From Amycolatopsis sp. CA-230715 (GTDB lineage: Bacteria; Actinomycetota; Actinomycetes; Mycobacteriales; Pseudonocardiaceae), in the NCBI RefSeq assembly GCF_018736145.1, contig NZ_CP059997.1, positions 6,943,501 through 7,007,500 on the forward strand: DNA of 64,000 nt. Direction: 5' to 3'. The notes under the pieces were generated by a model, which worked only from the letters and a program-made list of their open reading frames with translations, did no database searches and was not told the origin of the DNA. Shown one piece after another: positions 51,495-58,922 of the stretch; positions within the stretch are counted from its first letter, which is position 1; every line of letters starts with the position of its first letter. A program made the translations under genes and the position numbers.

Positions 51495-51501
51495 GGACGC
51501 C

Positions 51502-52272
51502 ATGTCGGTCGCGGTACGAGTCATCCCCTGCCTTGACGTGGACGCCGGGCGCGTGGTCAAGGGCGTCAACTTCACCGATCTCGTCGACGCGGGCGACCCG
51601 GTGGAACTCGCCCGCGCCTACGACGCGGAGGGCGCGGACGAGCTGACCTTCCTCGACGTCACGGCCTCCTCCGGCAACCGGGAGACCACGTTCGACGTCG
51701 TGCGCCGCACCGCCGAGCAGGTGTTCATCCCGCTGACCGTCGGCGGCGGCGTCCGCACCAACGACGACGTGAACCGCCTGCTGCGCGCGGGCGCCGACAA
51801 GGTGAGCATCAACACCGCCGCGATCACGCGCCCGGAGTTCCTCCACGAGTCCTCGCGCCGGTTCGGCTCGCAGTGCATCGTGCTGTCGGTCGACGCCAGG
51901 CGCGGCGGGGACACCCCGTCCGGATTCGAGGTGACCACGCACGGCGGCCGCGAGGGCACCGGTATCGACGCCGTCGAATGGGCGGCGCGCGGCGAGGAGC
52001 TCGGCGTCGGCGAGATCCTGCTCAACTCCATGGACGCCGACGGCACGAAGGCCGGGTTCGACCTCGAACTGATCGAGCTGGTGCGCAAGGCGGTGCGCGT
52101 GCCGGTGATCGCGAGCGGTGGCGCGGGCGCGCTGGAGCACTTCGCCCCCGCCGTCCACAGCGGAGCCGACGCGGTGCTCGCCGCCAGCGTGTTCCACTTC
52201 GGACAGTTGAAGATCGCCGATGTGAAGGAAACCCTTCGCGCGGGCGGAATCGTGGTCAGGAGCCAGACATGA
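51502..52272 (+). CDS. hisF: imidazole glycerol phosphate synthase, cyclase subunit
   Basis: 256-residue TIM barrel. The first catalytic Asp lies in IPCLDVDAGRVVKGVNF and the second in NSMDADGTKAG; phosphate loops TVGGGVRTN and ASGGAGALEH are intact. It forms the synthase with HisH. It overlaps hisI by four bases. Separated from priA by five accessory genes, so it depends on its own, probably leaderless, promoter. Confidence 0.97.
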   Translation: MSVAVRVIPCLDVDAGRVVKGVNFTDLVDAGDPVELARAYDAEGADELTFLDVTASSGNRETTFDVVRRTAEQVFIPLTVGGGVRTNDDVNRLLRAGADKVSINTAAITRPEFLHESSRRFGSQCIVLSVDARRGGDTPSGFEVTTHGGREGTGIDAVEWAARGEELGVGEILLNSMDADGTKAGFDLELIELVRKAVRVPVIASGGAGALEHFAPAVHSGADAVLAASVFHFGQLKIADVKETLRAGGIVVRSQT

Positions 52273-52616
52273 CCCTCGACGCGGCCATCGCCGCCAGGCT
52301 CAAGCGCAACGCCGACGGGCTGATCTGCGCGGTCGTGGTCGACCACACCACCTCCGACGTGCTGATGGTCGCCTGGATGGACGACGAGGCCCTCGACCGC
52401 ACGCTCACCACCCGCCGCGGCACGTACTACTCGCGCAGCAGGCAGCGGCTGTGGGTGAAGGGGGAGACCTCGGGGAACGTGCAGCACGTGCGCGAAGTCA
52501 GGCTCGACTGCGACGCCGACACCGTGCTCGTGCGCGTCGACCAGGAAGGCCCCGCCTGCCACACCGGCACCCGCACTTGCTTCGACGCTGATATTTTATT
52601 GGGCGGCGAAATTTGA
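52269..52616 (+). CDS. hisI: phosphoribosyl-AMP cyclohydrolase
   Basis: 115 residues. Opens the purine ring of PR-AMP in the third step of histidine synthesis. Metal and substrate motifs: VVVDHTTSDVLMVAWMDDEAL, YYSRSRQRLWVKGETSGN, DCDADTVLVRV, and CHTGTRTCF with the zinc cysteines. The last codons (GAT ATT TTA TTG ... GAA ATT) are unusually AT-rich, include a TTA codon at 52596-52598, and run into a 21-base inverted repeat, so the natural C-terminus may have been replaced by an inserted repeat. Confidence 0.96.
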   Translation: MTLDAAIAARLKRNADGLICAVVVDHTTSDVLMVAWMDDEALDRTLTTRRGTYYSRSRQRLWVKGETSGNVQHVREVRLDCDADTVLVRVDQEGPACHTGTRTCFDADILLGGEI

Positions 52617-52685
52617 GCTGCCAGGGCGCGGCACTCGAGGTGATCCGCCGGTTGGTCGCGCTGGGCGCCCTGCCATCTCAAATTT
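52609..52685. repeat. imperfect inverted repeat spanning the hisI stop
   Basis: Arms 52609-52629 (starts AAATTTGAGCTGCCAGG) and 52665-52685 match at 19 of 21 positions in inverted orientation, with a 35-base loop. The hisI stop codon lies in the left arm. A second small hairpin (AGGGCC-TGGC-GGCCCT, 52688-52703) follows. It may be a terminator or the remnant of a small mobile element. Confidence 0.65.
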
Positions 52686-52703
52686 AGAGGGCCTGGCGGC
52701 CCT

Positions 52704-52877
52704 GCGCCCAACTTGAACGCTCGCCGCCGCGCGGGGTGCGTTGGCTCGCCGGTGGGTGGCTGGGTTGGCAATGGCCGCGCCTTCGGCGCGGACCTCGCGG
52801 CACTCGGGAGGTAGGCGGGCGAGTGGAGTTGCGGTGCGCCTGGCGAGGCTCATGCTCCTACAGAGATCTCTCGCGTG
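52704..52877. other. intergenic DNA, no gene seen
   Basis: Between the hisI inverted repeat and repeat site 5. It contains a small hairpin (CCGCGCC-TTC-GGCGCGG) around 52772-52789 and AGAGATCTCT near 52863. The open frames crossing it have no ribosome-binding site or recognisable product. Confidence 0.55.
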
Positions 52878-52928
52878 CCCCGAAAGTGACCTTCGGGGCA
52901 CCCAGCGCCCCGAAGGTCACTTTCGGGG
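52878..52928. repeat. palindromic repeat dyad, site 5
   Basis: Units at 52878-52898 and 52908-52928, starts 30 bases apart. The second is the exact reverse complement of the first, with a 9-base spacer CACCCAGCG. Together they form a perfect 21-bp inverted repeat made of two palindromes. Confidence 0.92.
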
Positions 52929-53079
52929 CAGGAGCCCGGCGGCAGTTGAGCGTGCGAGGGGTGGAATCGCGGCGTCTAACGCCCCGAAGGTGGCCTTCGG
53001 GGCATGTGCAGCCCGGCCCGCACGCCTGCGAGGGCCGGGAAAGTGGCGCTGGGGTCCCCGAGGGTGGCCTTCGGGGACC
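52929..53079. repeat. two further 74-base repeat periods, site 5
   Basis: Units at 52982-53002 and 53056-53076, each starting exactly 74 bases after the previous one (52908, 52982, 53056). The 53-base linkers share a core at offset 21: GCGTGCGAGGGGTGGA (52950) and GCCTGCGAGGGCC (53024). The stretch 53028-53076 recurs inverted at 60810-60858 with 45 of 49 bases identical by my count. The last unit lies 30 bases from the stop of the convergent TetR gene. Confidence 0.88.
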
Positions 53080-53106
53080 ACGACACCCTCCTCGGTGGAC
53101 GACCGA

Positions 53107-53715
53107 TTAAGAAATTGAGCCGGTTATGTAGCGTTGCATGTTCGGGGCGACGGCGGTGACCACGGTTTCGATATCGGTCGACGCGAGCGGCTCGAACCGG
53201 GCGACGTAGCGGACCATGCCCATGCCGATCAGCTGCGAGGCGCACAGGGTGGCGCGGAACTCCTTGTCGTCCACGTTGAGCTTCGCGACGATCCTGCTGA
53301 ACACCTGCTTGAGGAAGAAGTCCTTCAGCACGTCGCCCGCCTGCTCGTGCCCGGCGACGCTGCGGACGAGCGCGGGGAAGACGCCGCCCTCGGTCTCGTC
53401 CCAGCGGGTGAGGAAGGTGCGCACGATGCGTTCGCCGAGGTGCTCGACGTCGCCCGCGAGCAGGGCCGCGATCAGTTCCTGCGGATCGAACGGCAGTTGC
53501 AGGACGGCTTGGGCGAACAGGTTCTCCTTCGAGCCGAACCAGTGGTTCACCATGGCGGCGTCCACGCCCGCCCTGGTCGCGATGGTGCGCACCGTGGCGC
53601 CCTCGTAGCCGGATTCGCGGAACACCGCGCGCGCGGCCTCGACGAGGGCGGTCCTGGTGTCCTGCCCGCCGGGGCGTCGTCCTCGCCGCTTGGCGGGTTC
53701 GTTGCCATCGCTCAC
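53107..53715 (-). CDS. TetR family transcriptional regulator
   Basis: 202 residues from GTG 53715. N-terminal basic tail KRRGRRPGG, then HTH FRESGYEGATVRTIATRAGVDAAMVNHWFGSKE, a spelling shared by many actinobacterial TetR regulators. The C-terminal domain has a dimerisation helix pair and FLTRWDETEGGVFPALVRSVAGHE. It diverges from trpE across 106 bases with an AATTCA-N8-TGAATT repeat. A link to tryptophan control is possible but not shown; it may regulate only itself. Confidence 0.9.
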   Translation of the reverse strand: MSDGNEPAKRRGRRPGGQDTRTALVEAARAVFRESGYEGATVRTIATRAGVDAAMVNHWFGSKENLFAQAVLQLPFDPQELIAALLAGDVEHLGERIVRTFLTRWDETEGGVFPALVRSVAGHEQAGDVLKDFFLKQVFSRIVAKLNVDDKEFRATLCASQLIGMGMVRYVARFEPLASTDIETVVTAVAPNMQRYITGSIS

Positions 53716-53742
53716 GGGCTCATCATGACCCGCCGTGCCCAA

Positions 53743-53764
53743 TAATTCAACACAGTATGAATTA
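53743..53764. promoter_or_regulatory. inverted repeat between TetR gene and trpE
   Basis: Seven-base arms TAATTCA and TGAATTA with an 8-base spacer, 28 bases upstream of the TetR start and 57 bases upstream of trpE. Candidate autoregulatory operator. Confidence 0.5.
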
Positions 53765-53821
53765 GCTCGGCGATAAACACGGGGTATGGGCGCGAATAAG
53801 GGGGCAGGGCACAATGCTCGC

Positions 53822-55384
53822 ATGGCCAGTGCCCCTTCCGCGAACGCCAGCACCGCCGGTCTCGGACCGGTGAGCCCGGCGAGAGACGAGTTCCGAGCCC
53901 TCGCCGAGGGCAGGCGCGTCATCCCCGTGGTCCGCAGGCTCCTCGCCGATGGCGAGACGCCGATCGCGGTCTACCGCAAGCTCGCCCAAGATCGTCCCGG
54001 CACCTTCCTGTTCGAATCGGCGGAGAACGGCGGGTCGTGGTCGCGCTGGTCGTTCGTCGGTGTGCACAGCCCGGCCGCGCTGACCGTCCGCGATGGTGCC
54101 GCCGTCTGGGAAGGCACGCCGATCGCGGGACTTCCCCGCGGCGGCGACCCGCTGCGGGTGCTGCGGGAGACCGTCGAACTGCTGCACACCGAGCCGTTGC
54201 CCGGTATGCCGCCGCTGACCGGCGGAATGGTGGGCTACATCGGCTACGACGCGGTCCGCTGGCTCGAACGGCTGCCGGAACTCGCCGAGCGGGATCTCGA
54301 CATCCCCGAGCTGACCATGCTCTTCGCCACCGATCTCGCCGCGTTCGACCACCACGAAGGCACGGTCACGCTCATCGCGAACGCGGTGAACTGGGACGAC
54401 TCGCCGGAGCGCGTCGACGCGGCCTACGACGACGCGGTGCGCCGCATCGAGGAGATGACGGTGCGCCTGCGCGCCGCCGCGCCGTCGACGACAGCGGTGT
54501 TCTCGCGCCCGGCACCGGAGTTCCTCCGCCGCCGGAGCAGGGAAGAGTACGGCGCCGCGGTCGAGAAGGCGGTCGAGGCGGTCCACGCGGGCGAGGTGTT
54601 CCAGGTGGTGCCCTCGCAGCGCTTCGAGATCCCCAACAAGGCCGACGCGCTCGACATCTACCGCGTGCTGCGCACCTCGAACCCCAGCCCGTACATGTAC
54701 CTGCTGCGGCTCGACGGGTTCGACATCGTCGGATCGAGCCCCGAATCGCTGGTCACGGTCAGGGACGGGCGCGCGACGACGCACCCGATCGCGGGCACCC
54801 GCTGGCGGGGCCTCGACCCGGAGGAGGACGCGCAGCTCGCGAAGGACCTCCTCGCCGACGAGAAGGAGCGCGCGGAGCACCTCATGCTCGTCGACCTCGG
54901 CCGGAACGACCTCGGCCGCGTGTGCAAGCCGGGCACGGTGCGGGTCGTCGACTTCTTCGAGGTCGAGCGGTACAGCCACGTGATGCACATCGTGTCGACC
55001 GTCACCGGGGAGCTGGCCGAGGGCAAGACCGCCTTCGACGCGGTCACCGCGTGCTTCCCGGCAGGCACCCTGTCCGGTGCGCCGAAGGTGCGCGCGATGG
55101 AGCTGATCGAGGAGCTCGAACCGACCAGGCGCGGGCTCTACGGCGGCGTGGTCGGGTACCTCGACTTCGCCGGTGACGCCGACACCGCGATCGCGATCCG
55201 CACCGCGCTGGTCAAGGACGGCACGGCGTTCGTGCAGGCCGGTGGCGGCGTCGTCGCGGACTCCGAGGCCGAGTACGAGGACACCGAATCGCTCAACAAG
55301 GCGCGCACGGTGCTGTCCGCGGTGGCCGCCGCGCAGACGCTCGCCCCGGCCGAGTCGCCTGCTGGAGACGACACCGGTGTCTGA
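53822..55384 (+). CDS. trpE: anthranilate synthase component I
   Basis: 520 residues from ATG 53822; makes anthranilate from chorismate with glutamine-derived ammonia. N-terminal feedback-site region includes LFESAENGGSWSRWSF; the chorismate-binding domain has VVPSQRFEI, GSSPESLVTV, HPIAGTRWRG, LVDLGRNDLGRVC, HIVSTVTGEL and FPAGTLSGAPKVRAM. No trpG is adjacent, so the glutaminase subunit must be elsewhere. A CACAAT-like -10 at 53810-53815 with no ribosome-binding site suggests a leaderless message. It overlaps the next gene by eight bases. Confidence 0.97.
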   Translation: MASAPSANASTAGLGPVSPARDEFRALAEGRRVIPVVRRLLADGETPIAVYRKLAQDRPGTFLFESAENGGSWSRWSFVGVHSPAALTVRDGAAVWEGTPIAGLPRGGDPLRVLRETVELLHTEPLPGMPPLTGGMVGYIGYDAVRWLERLPELAERDLDIPELTMLFATDLAAFDHHEGTVTLIANAVNWDDSPERVDAAYDDAVRRIEEMTVRLRAAAPSTTAVFSRPAPEFLRRRSREEYGAAVEKAVEAVHAGEVFQVVPSQRFEIPNKADALDIYRVLRTSNPSPYMYLLRLDGFDIVGSSPESLVTVRDGRATTHPIAGTRWRGLDPEEDAQLAKDLLADEKERAEHLMLVDLGRNDLGRVCKPGTVRVVDFFEVERYSHVMHIVSTVTGELAEGKTAFDAVTACFPAGTLSGAPKVRAMELIEELEPTRRGLYGGVVGYLDFAGDADTAIAIRTALVKDGTAFVQAGGGVVADSEAEYEDTESLNKARTVLSAVAAAQTLAPAESPAGDDTGV

Positions 55385-55928
55385 CGAAGCGCCGAAGCGG
55401 AACCGGTCGCTGTGGCTGGTTTCGCTGCTGCTCCTGCTCAGCGCCGCCGCCTTGTGGGGGTCGTCGAGGCTGGTCTGGGTCGCGTCGGCGCGCGACGCTG
55501 GCGTCCGCGGGATCGTGCTCGACCAGCGCACCGGCGCCGAGGAAGCGAGCGCCGTGGTGCCGCTGGCGCTGCTCGCGCTGGCCGGAGTGGCCGCGATGAT
55601 CGCCACCGGGGGCTGGCCGCGCCGCGTGTTCGGCGCCGTGCTCGCGGTGGCGGGACTGGCGGCCTGCTGGACCGCGGTGAACGGCGTCCGGTTCGGCGGT
55701 TTTCCCGATGGCGCACCGGTTGCCGAGATCTACGCCGGGCGCGCGCTCGCGCTCGCCGGGGGAATTCTGATGGTCGCCGCCGGGTTGGCAGGGTTCAAGG
55801 GCGCGGGCCGGATGCCACGCCTCGGCGCGCGCTACTCCGCGCCGGGCGCCAAACGGACCGTGCGCGACCCCGACACCGAACTGTGGGAGTCACTGTCCGA
55901 TGGGGAAGATCCCACCGCTTCGCGGTAA
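55377..55928 (+). CDS. Trp biosynthesis-associated membrane protein (TIGR02234 family)
   Basis: 183 residues from GTG 55377, overlapping the trpE stop. Four hydrophobic segments: about residues 10-28, 60-80, 86-105 and 122-142, with a polar C-terminal tail. It matches the actinobacterial Trp_oprn_chp family found between trpE and trpC, for example the Rv1610-type protein of mycobacteria. Function unknown; a transport or assembly role in tryptophan supply is only inferred from its constant position. Confidence 0.9.
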   Translation: MSDEAPKRNRSLWLVSLLLLLSAAALWGSSRLVWVASARDAGVRGIVLDQRTGAEEASAVVPLALLALAGVAAMIATGGWPRRVFGAVLAVAGLAACWTAVNGVRFGGFPDGAPVAEIYAGRALALAGGILMVAAGLAGFKGAGRMPRLGARYSAPGAKRTVRDPDTELWESLSDGEDPTASR

Positions 55929-56006
55929 TCGCTCCGGTATCGACCCGAAGCCACTACTGAGTGTTGCCCGGGTTAGCATCATTCAGGCGGGAAGGGGAAG
56001 GTTTTT

Positions 56007-56072
56007 GTGAGGCACCTTGCGAGTGAAGCTGTGAACACCTCAAGCGTTTCGGCCGGCGAGGGCGCCCGGTGA
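56007..56072 (+). CDS. 21-codon leader ORF overlapping the trpC start
   Basis: GTG 56007 is preceded by a long purine-rich ribosome-binding stretch (GGGAAGGGGAAGG, 55989-56001) with five-base spacing, better than that of trpC. The 21-codon frame ends in TGA at 56070-56072, overlapping trpC's GTG by two bases (GTGA), which would couple the two. It encodes no tryptophan, so it is not a classical attenuator peptide. A TAGCAT at 55974-55979 may be its -10. Whether it is translated is untested. Confidence 0.5.
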   Translation: MRHLASEAVNTSSVSAGEGAR

Positions 56073-56878
56073 GCGTGCTCGAGGAAATCGTCGAAGGCGT
56101 GCGTGCGGACCTCGCCGAGCGCGAAGCCGCGCTGCCGTTCGACGAGTTGAAGCGCAAGGCCGCGGACGCTCCGGCGCCGCGGGACGCGATGGGCGCGCTG
56201 CGGGATTCTTCGGTCGGCGTGATCGCCGAAGTGAAGCGCCGCAGCCCGTCGAAGGGCGCACTGGCCGACATCCCTGATCCGGCCGCGCTGGCGAAGGACT
56301 ACGAGGACGCGGGCGCGCGGGTGATCAGCGTGCTGACCGAGCAGCGCCGGTTCGGCGGCTCGCTCGCCGATTTCGACGCGGTGCGCGCGGCGGTCGACGT
56401 TCCCTTGCTGCGCAAGGACTTCATCGTCAGCCCGTACCAGGTGCACGAGGCGCGCCTGCACGGCGCGGACATGGTGCTGCTGATCGTCGCGGCGCTGGAG
56501 CAGAACGCGCTCGTTTCGCTGCTGGACAGGGTCGAGTCGCTCGGGATGGCCGCGCTCGTCGAGGTGCACAACGCCGAGGAGGCCGATCGCGCGCTCGAAG
56601 CGGGCGCCAGGATCGTCGGCGTCAACGCGCGGAACCTGCACACGCTCGAAGTGGACACCGACGTGTTCAGCAGGCTCGCACCCGGGCTGCCGATGGACGT
56701 GGTCAAGATCGCCGAGTCCGGTGTCCGCGGGCCGGGCGACCTGATGTCCTACGCGGGCCACGGCGCCGACGCGGTGCTGGTCGGCGAAGGGCTCGTCGCT
56801 TCGGGCGACCCGAAGGGCGCGCTGGTCAAGCTGGTCACCGCCGGGTCCCACCCGGCCTGCCCGAGGCCCTCGCGGTGA
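56069..56878 (+). CDS. trpC: indole-3-glycerol phosphate synthase
   Basis: 269-residue TIM barrel. Catalytic Lys and Glu residues are visible in VIAEVKRRSPSKG near residue 50, LLRKDFIVSPYQ near residue 113 and VGVNARNLHTLEVD near residue 185; phosphate loops IAESGVRGP and VGEGLVASG follow. Start GTG 56069 overlaps the stop of a short leader frame; GAGGG lies seven bases upstream. Its own stop overlaps trpB (GTGA). The C-terminus has a Pro/Arg-rich tail. Confidence 0.97.
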   Translation: MSVLEEIVEGVRADLAEREAALPFDELKRKAADAPAPRDAMGALRDSSVGVIAEVKRRSPSKGALADIPDPAALAKDYEDAGARVISVLTEQRRFGGSLADFDAVRAAVDVPLLRKDFIVSPYQVHEARLHGADMVLLIVAALEQNALVSLLDRVESLGMAALVEVHNAEEADRALEAGARIVGVNARNLHTLEVDTDVFSRLAPGLPMDVVKIAESGVRGPGDLMSYAGHGADAVLVGEGLVASGDPKGALVKLVTAGSHPACPRPSR

Positions 56879-58101
56879 CCGACGAGAAGAAGCCGAACGG
56901 CCACGACCCCGACGAGCGCGGCCACTTCGGCCCGTTCGGCGGCCGGTTCATGCCGGAGGCCCTGATCGGCGCGATGGACGAGCTGTCGGCCGAGTACGAC
57001 AAGGCCAGGCTCGACCCGGAGTTCACCGGCGAGTTCGCCCGGCTGCTGCGGGACTACGCGGGCAGGCCGTCGCTGCTCACCGAAGCGCCGCGGTTCGCCG
57101 AGCACGCGGGCGGTGCGCGGATCTTCCTCAAGCGCGAGGACCTGAACCACACCGGCTCGCACAAGATCAACAACGTGCTCGGCCAGGCGCTGCTGACCAA
57201 GCGCATGGGCAAGAAGCGGGTGATCGCGGAGACCGGCGCCGGCCAGCACGGCGTCGCCACCGCCACCGCGTGCGCGCTGCTCGACCTCGACTGCGTCGTC
57301 TACATGGGCGAGGTCGACACCGAGCGGCAAGCGCTGAACGTGGCGAGGATGAAGCTGCTCGGCGCCGAGGTGATCCCGGTCAAGACCGGGTCGCGCACGC
57401 TCAAGGACGCGATCAACGAAGCGCTCCGCGACTGGGTGTCCAATGTGGACACTACGCACTACCTCCTCGGCACCGCCGCGGGCGGGCACCCGTTCCCGGT
57501 GATGGTGCGGAACTTCCACAAGATCATCGGCGAGGAGGCGCGCGCGCAGATCCTCGATCTGACCGGTAGGCTGCCCGACGCGGTGGCCGCGTGCGTCGGC
57601 GGCGGGTCCAACGCGATCGGCATCTTCCACGGGTTCATCGACGACCCGGACGTGCGGCTGGTCGGGCTGGAGCCAGGCGGCAAGGGCCTGGACTCCGGTG
57701 AGCACGGCGCGACGCTGACCGAGGGCACCCCTGGCATGCTGCACGGCGCGCTTTCGTACCTGCTGCAGGACGAAGACGGCCAGACCATCGAGGCGTACTC
57801 GATCTCCGCCGGGCTCGACTACCCGGGCGTGGGCCCCGAGCACTCGTGGCTCAAGGACACCGGGCGCGCCGAGTACCGCGCGGTGACCGACGCCGAGGCG
57901 ATGGACGCGATGCGGCTGCTTTCGCGCACCGAGGGCATCATCCCGGCGATCGAGTCCTCGCACGCGCTCGCGGGTGCGCTGAAGCTGGGCCACGAACTCG
58001 GCGAGGGCGGCCTGATCCTGGTGAACCTCTCCGGGCGCGGCGACAAGGACATGGACACCGCCGCCAAGTACTTCGCGCTGGTCGACGAGGAGAAGCTGTG
58101 A
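56875..58101 (+). CDS. trpB: tryptophan synthase beta subunit
   Basis: 408 residues from GTG 56875. PLP enzyme; the Schiff-base Lys lies in LNHTGSHKINN near residue 98, the indole-site Glu in AETGAGQHGVAT, and the phosphate loop in VGGGSNAIG. FGPFGGRFMPE at the N-terminus is typical of TrpB1. It condenses indole with serine, receiving indole by channel from TrpA. Overlaps trpC and trpA by four bases each, so the three are translationally coupled. Confidence 0.98.
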   Translation: MTDEKKPNGHDPDERGHFGPFGGRFMPEALIGAMDELSAEYDKARLDPEFTGEFARLLRDYAGRPSLLTEAPRFAEHAGGARIFLKREDLNHTGSHKINNVLGQALLTKRMGKKRVIAETGAGQHGVATATACALLDLDCVVYMGEVDTERQALNVARMKLLGAEVIPVKTGSRTLKDAINEALRDWVSNVDTTHYLLGTAAGGHPFPVMVRNFHKIIGEEARAQILDLTGRLPDAVAACVGGGSNAIGIFHGFIDDPDVRLVGLEPGGKGLDSGEHGATLTEGTPGMLHGALSYLLQDEDGQTIEAYSISAGLDYPGVGPEHSWLKDTGRAEYRAVTDAEAMDAMRLLSRTEGIIPAIESSHALAGALKLGHELGEGGLILVNLSGRGDKDMDTAAKYFALVDEEKL

Positions 58102-58886
58102 CTCTGAGCGATGTTTTCGCGCGGACGAAGGGCGAAGGCCGCGCGGCGCTCGTCGGGTACCTCCCCGCGGGCTATCCGACCGTGGACGGCTCGAAGGACC
58201 TGCTGTCCGCGATGGTCGACGGCGGCGCGGATCTCGTCGAGGTCGGCGTGCCCTATTCGGACCCGGTGATGGACGGCCCGACGATCCAGGCCGCCGCCGA
58301 CGCCGCGCTCACCGCGGGCTTCCGGCTGAAGAACGTGTTCGAGGTCGTCGAGTCGGTCTCCGCGCGGGGTGGCAGCGCCGTCGTGATGACGTACTGGAAC
58401 CCGGTGCACCGCTACGGCGTGGACGCGTTCGCGCGCGATCTCGCCGCGGCGGGCGGGCTCGGCATGATCACCCCGGACCTGACGCCCGACGAGGGCGACG
58501 ACTGGATGGCGGCTTCGCGGGCGCACGGGCTCGACCGGATCTTCCTGGTCGCGCCGTCGTCGTCGGAGGAGCGGATCGACCGCACCGTGCGCGCCAGCTC
58601 GGGTTTCGTCTACGCGACCGCGGTGATGGGCGTGACCGGCGCGCGGGACACCGTCGGCGCCGGTGCCGAGGAACTGGTCCGGCGCACCCGCGCGCACACC
58701 GACCTGCCGATCGGCGTCGGGCTCGGCGTGCGCTCCGGCGAGCAGGCCGCCGAGGTCGCCGCGTTCGCGGACGCGGTGATCGTCGGCTCCGCGCTGGTGA
58801 CCGCTGCGGCTGAGGGCACCGACGCGGTGCACGCGCTGTCCGGCGAACTCGCCGAAGGCGTCCGAAAGGCCGTCAGCCCGGCGTAG
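58098..58886 (+). CDS. trpA: tryptophan synthase alpha subunit
   Basis: 262 residues from GTG 58098. TIM barrel; catalytic Glu in LVEVGVPYSDPVMDGPTIQ near residue 49 and Asp within the same segment; MTYWNPVHRYG, FLVAPSS and GVTGARD follow. It releases indole from indole-3-glycerol phosphate for TrpB. Last gene of the coupled trpC-trpB-trpA set. The product is followed after 36 bases by a Tat-exported amidase. Confidence 0.97.
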   Translation: MTLSDVFARTKGEGRAALVGYLPAGYPTVDGSKDLLSAMVDGGADLVEVGVPYSDPVMDGPTIQAAADAALTAGFRLKNVFEVVESVSARGGSAVVMTYWNPVHRYGVDAFARDLAAAGGLGMITPDLTPDEGDDWMAASRAHGLDRIFLVAPSSSEERIDRTVRASSGFVYATAVMGVTGARDTVGAGAEELVRRTRAHTDLPIGVGLGVRSGEQAAEVAAFADAVIVGSALVTAAAEGTDAVHALSGELAEGVRKAVSPA

Positions 58887-58922
58887 AGCGTTTGTACGGA
58901 TCCTGTACGCGGCCGTCTCACG

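Noticed and set aside
52736..53118. Small protein-coding frames over repeat site 5
   Set aside because: They translate the palindromic repeat into periodic peptides and lack start signals.
55929..56072. Classical trp attenuator
   Set aside because: The short leader peptide has no Trp codons and I could not find alternating hairpins with a U-tract.
58890..58910. GTAC-G-GATC-CT-GTAC inverted sequence before the amidase
   Set aside because: Arms are only four bases with asymmetric spacing; could be chance.
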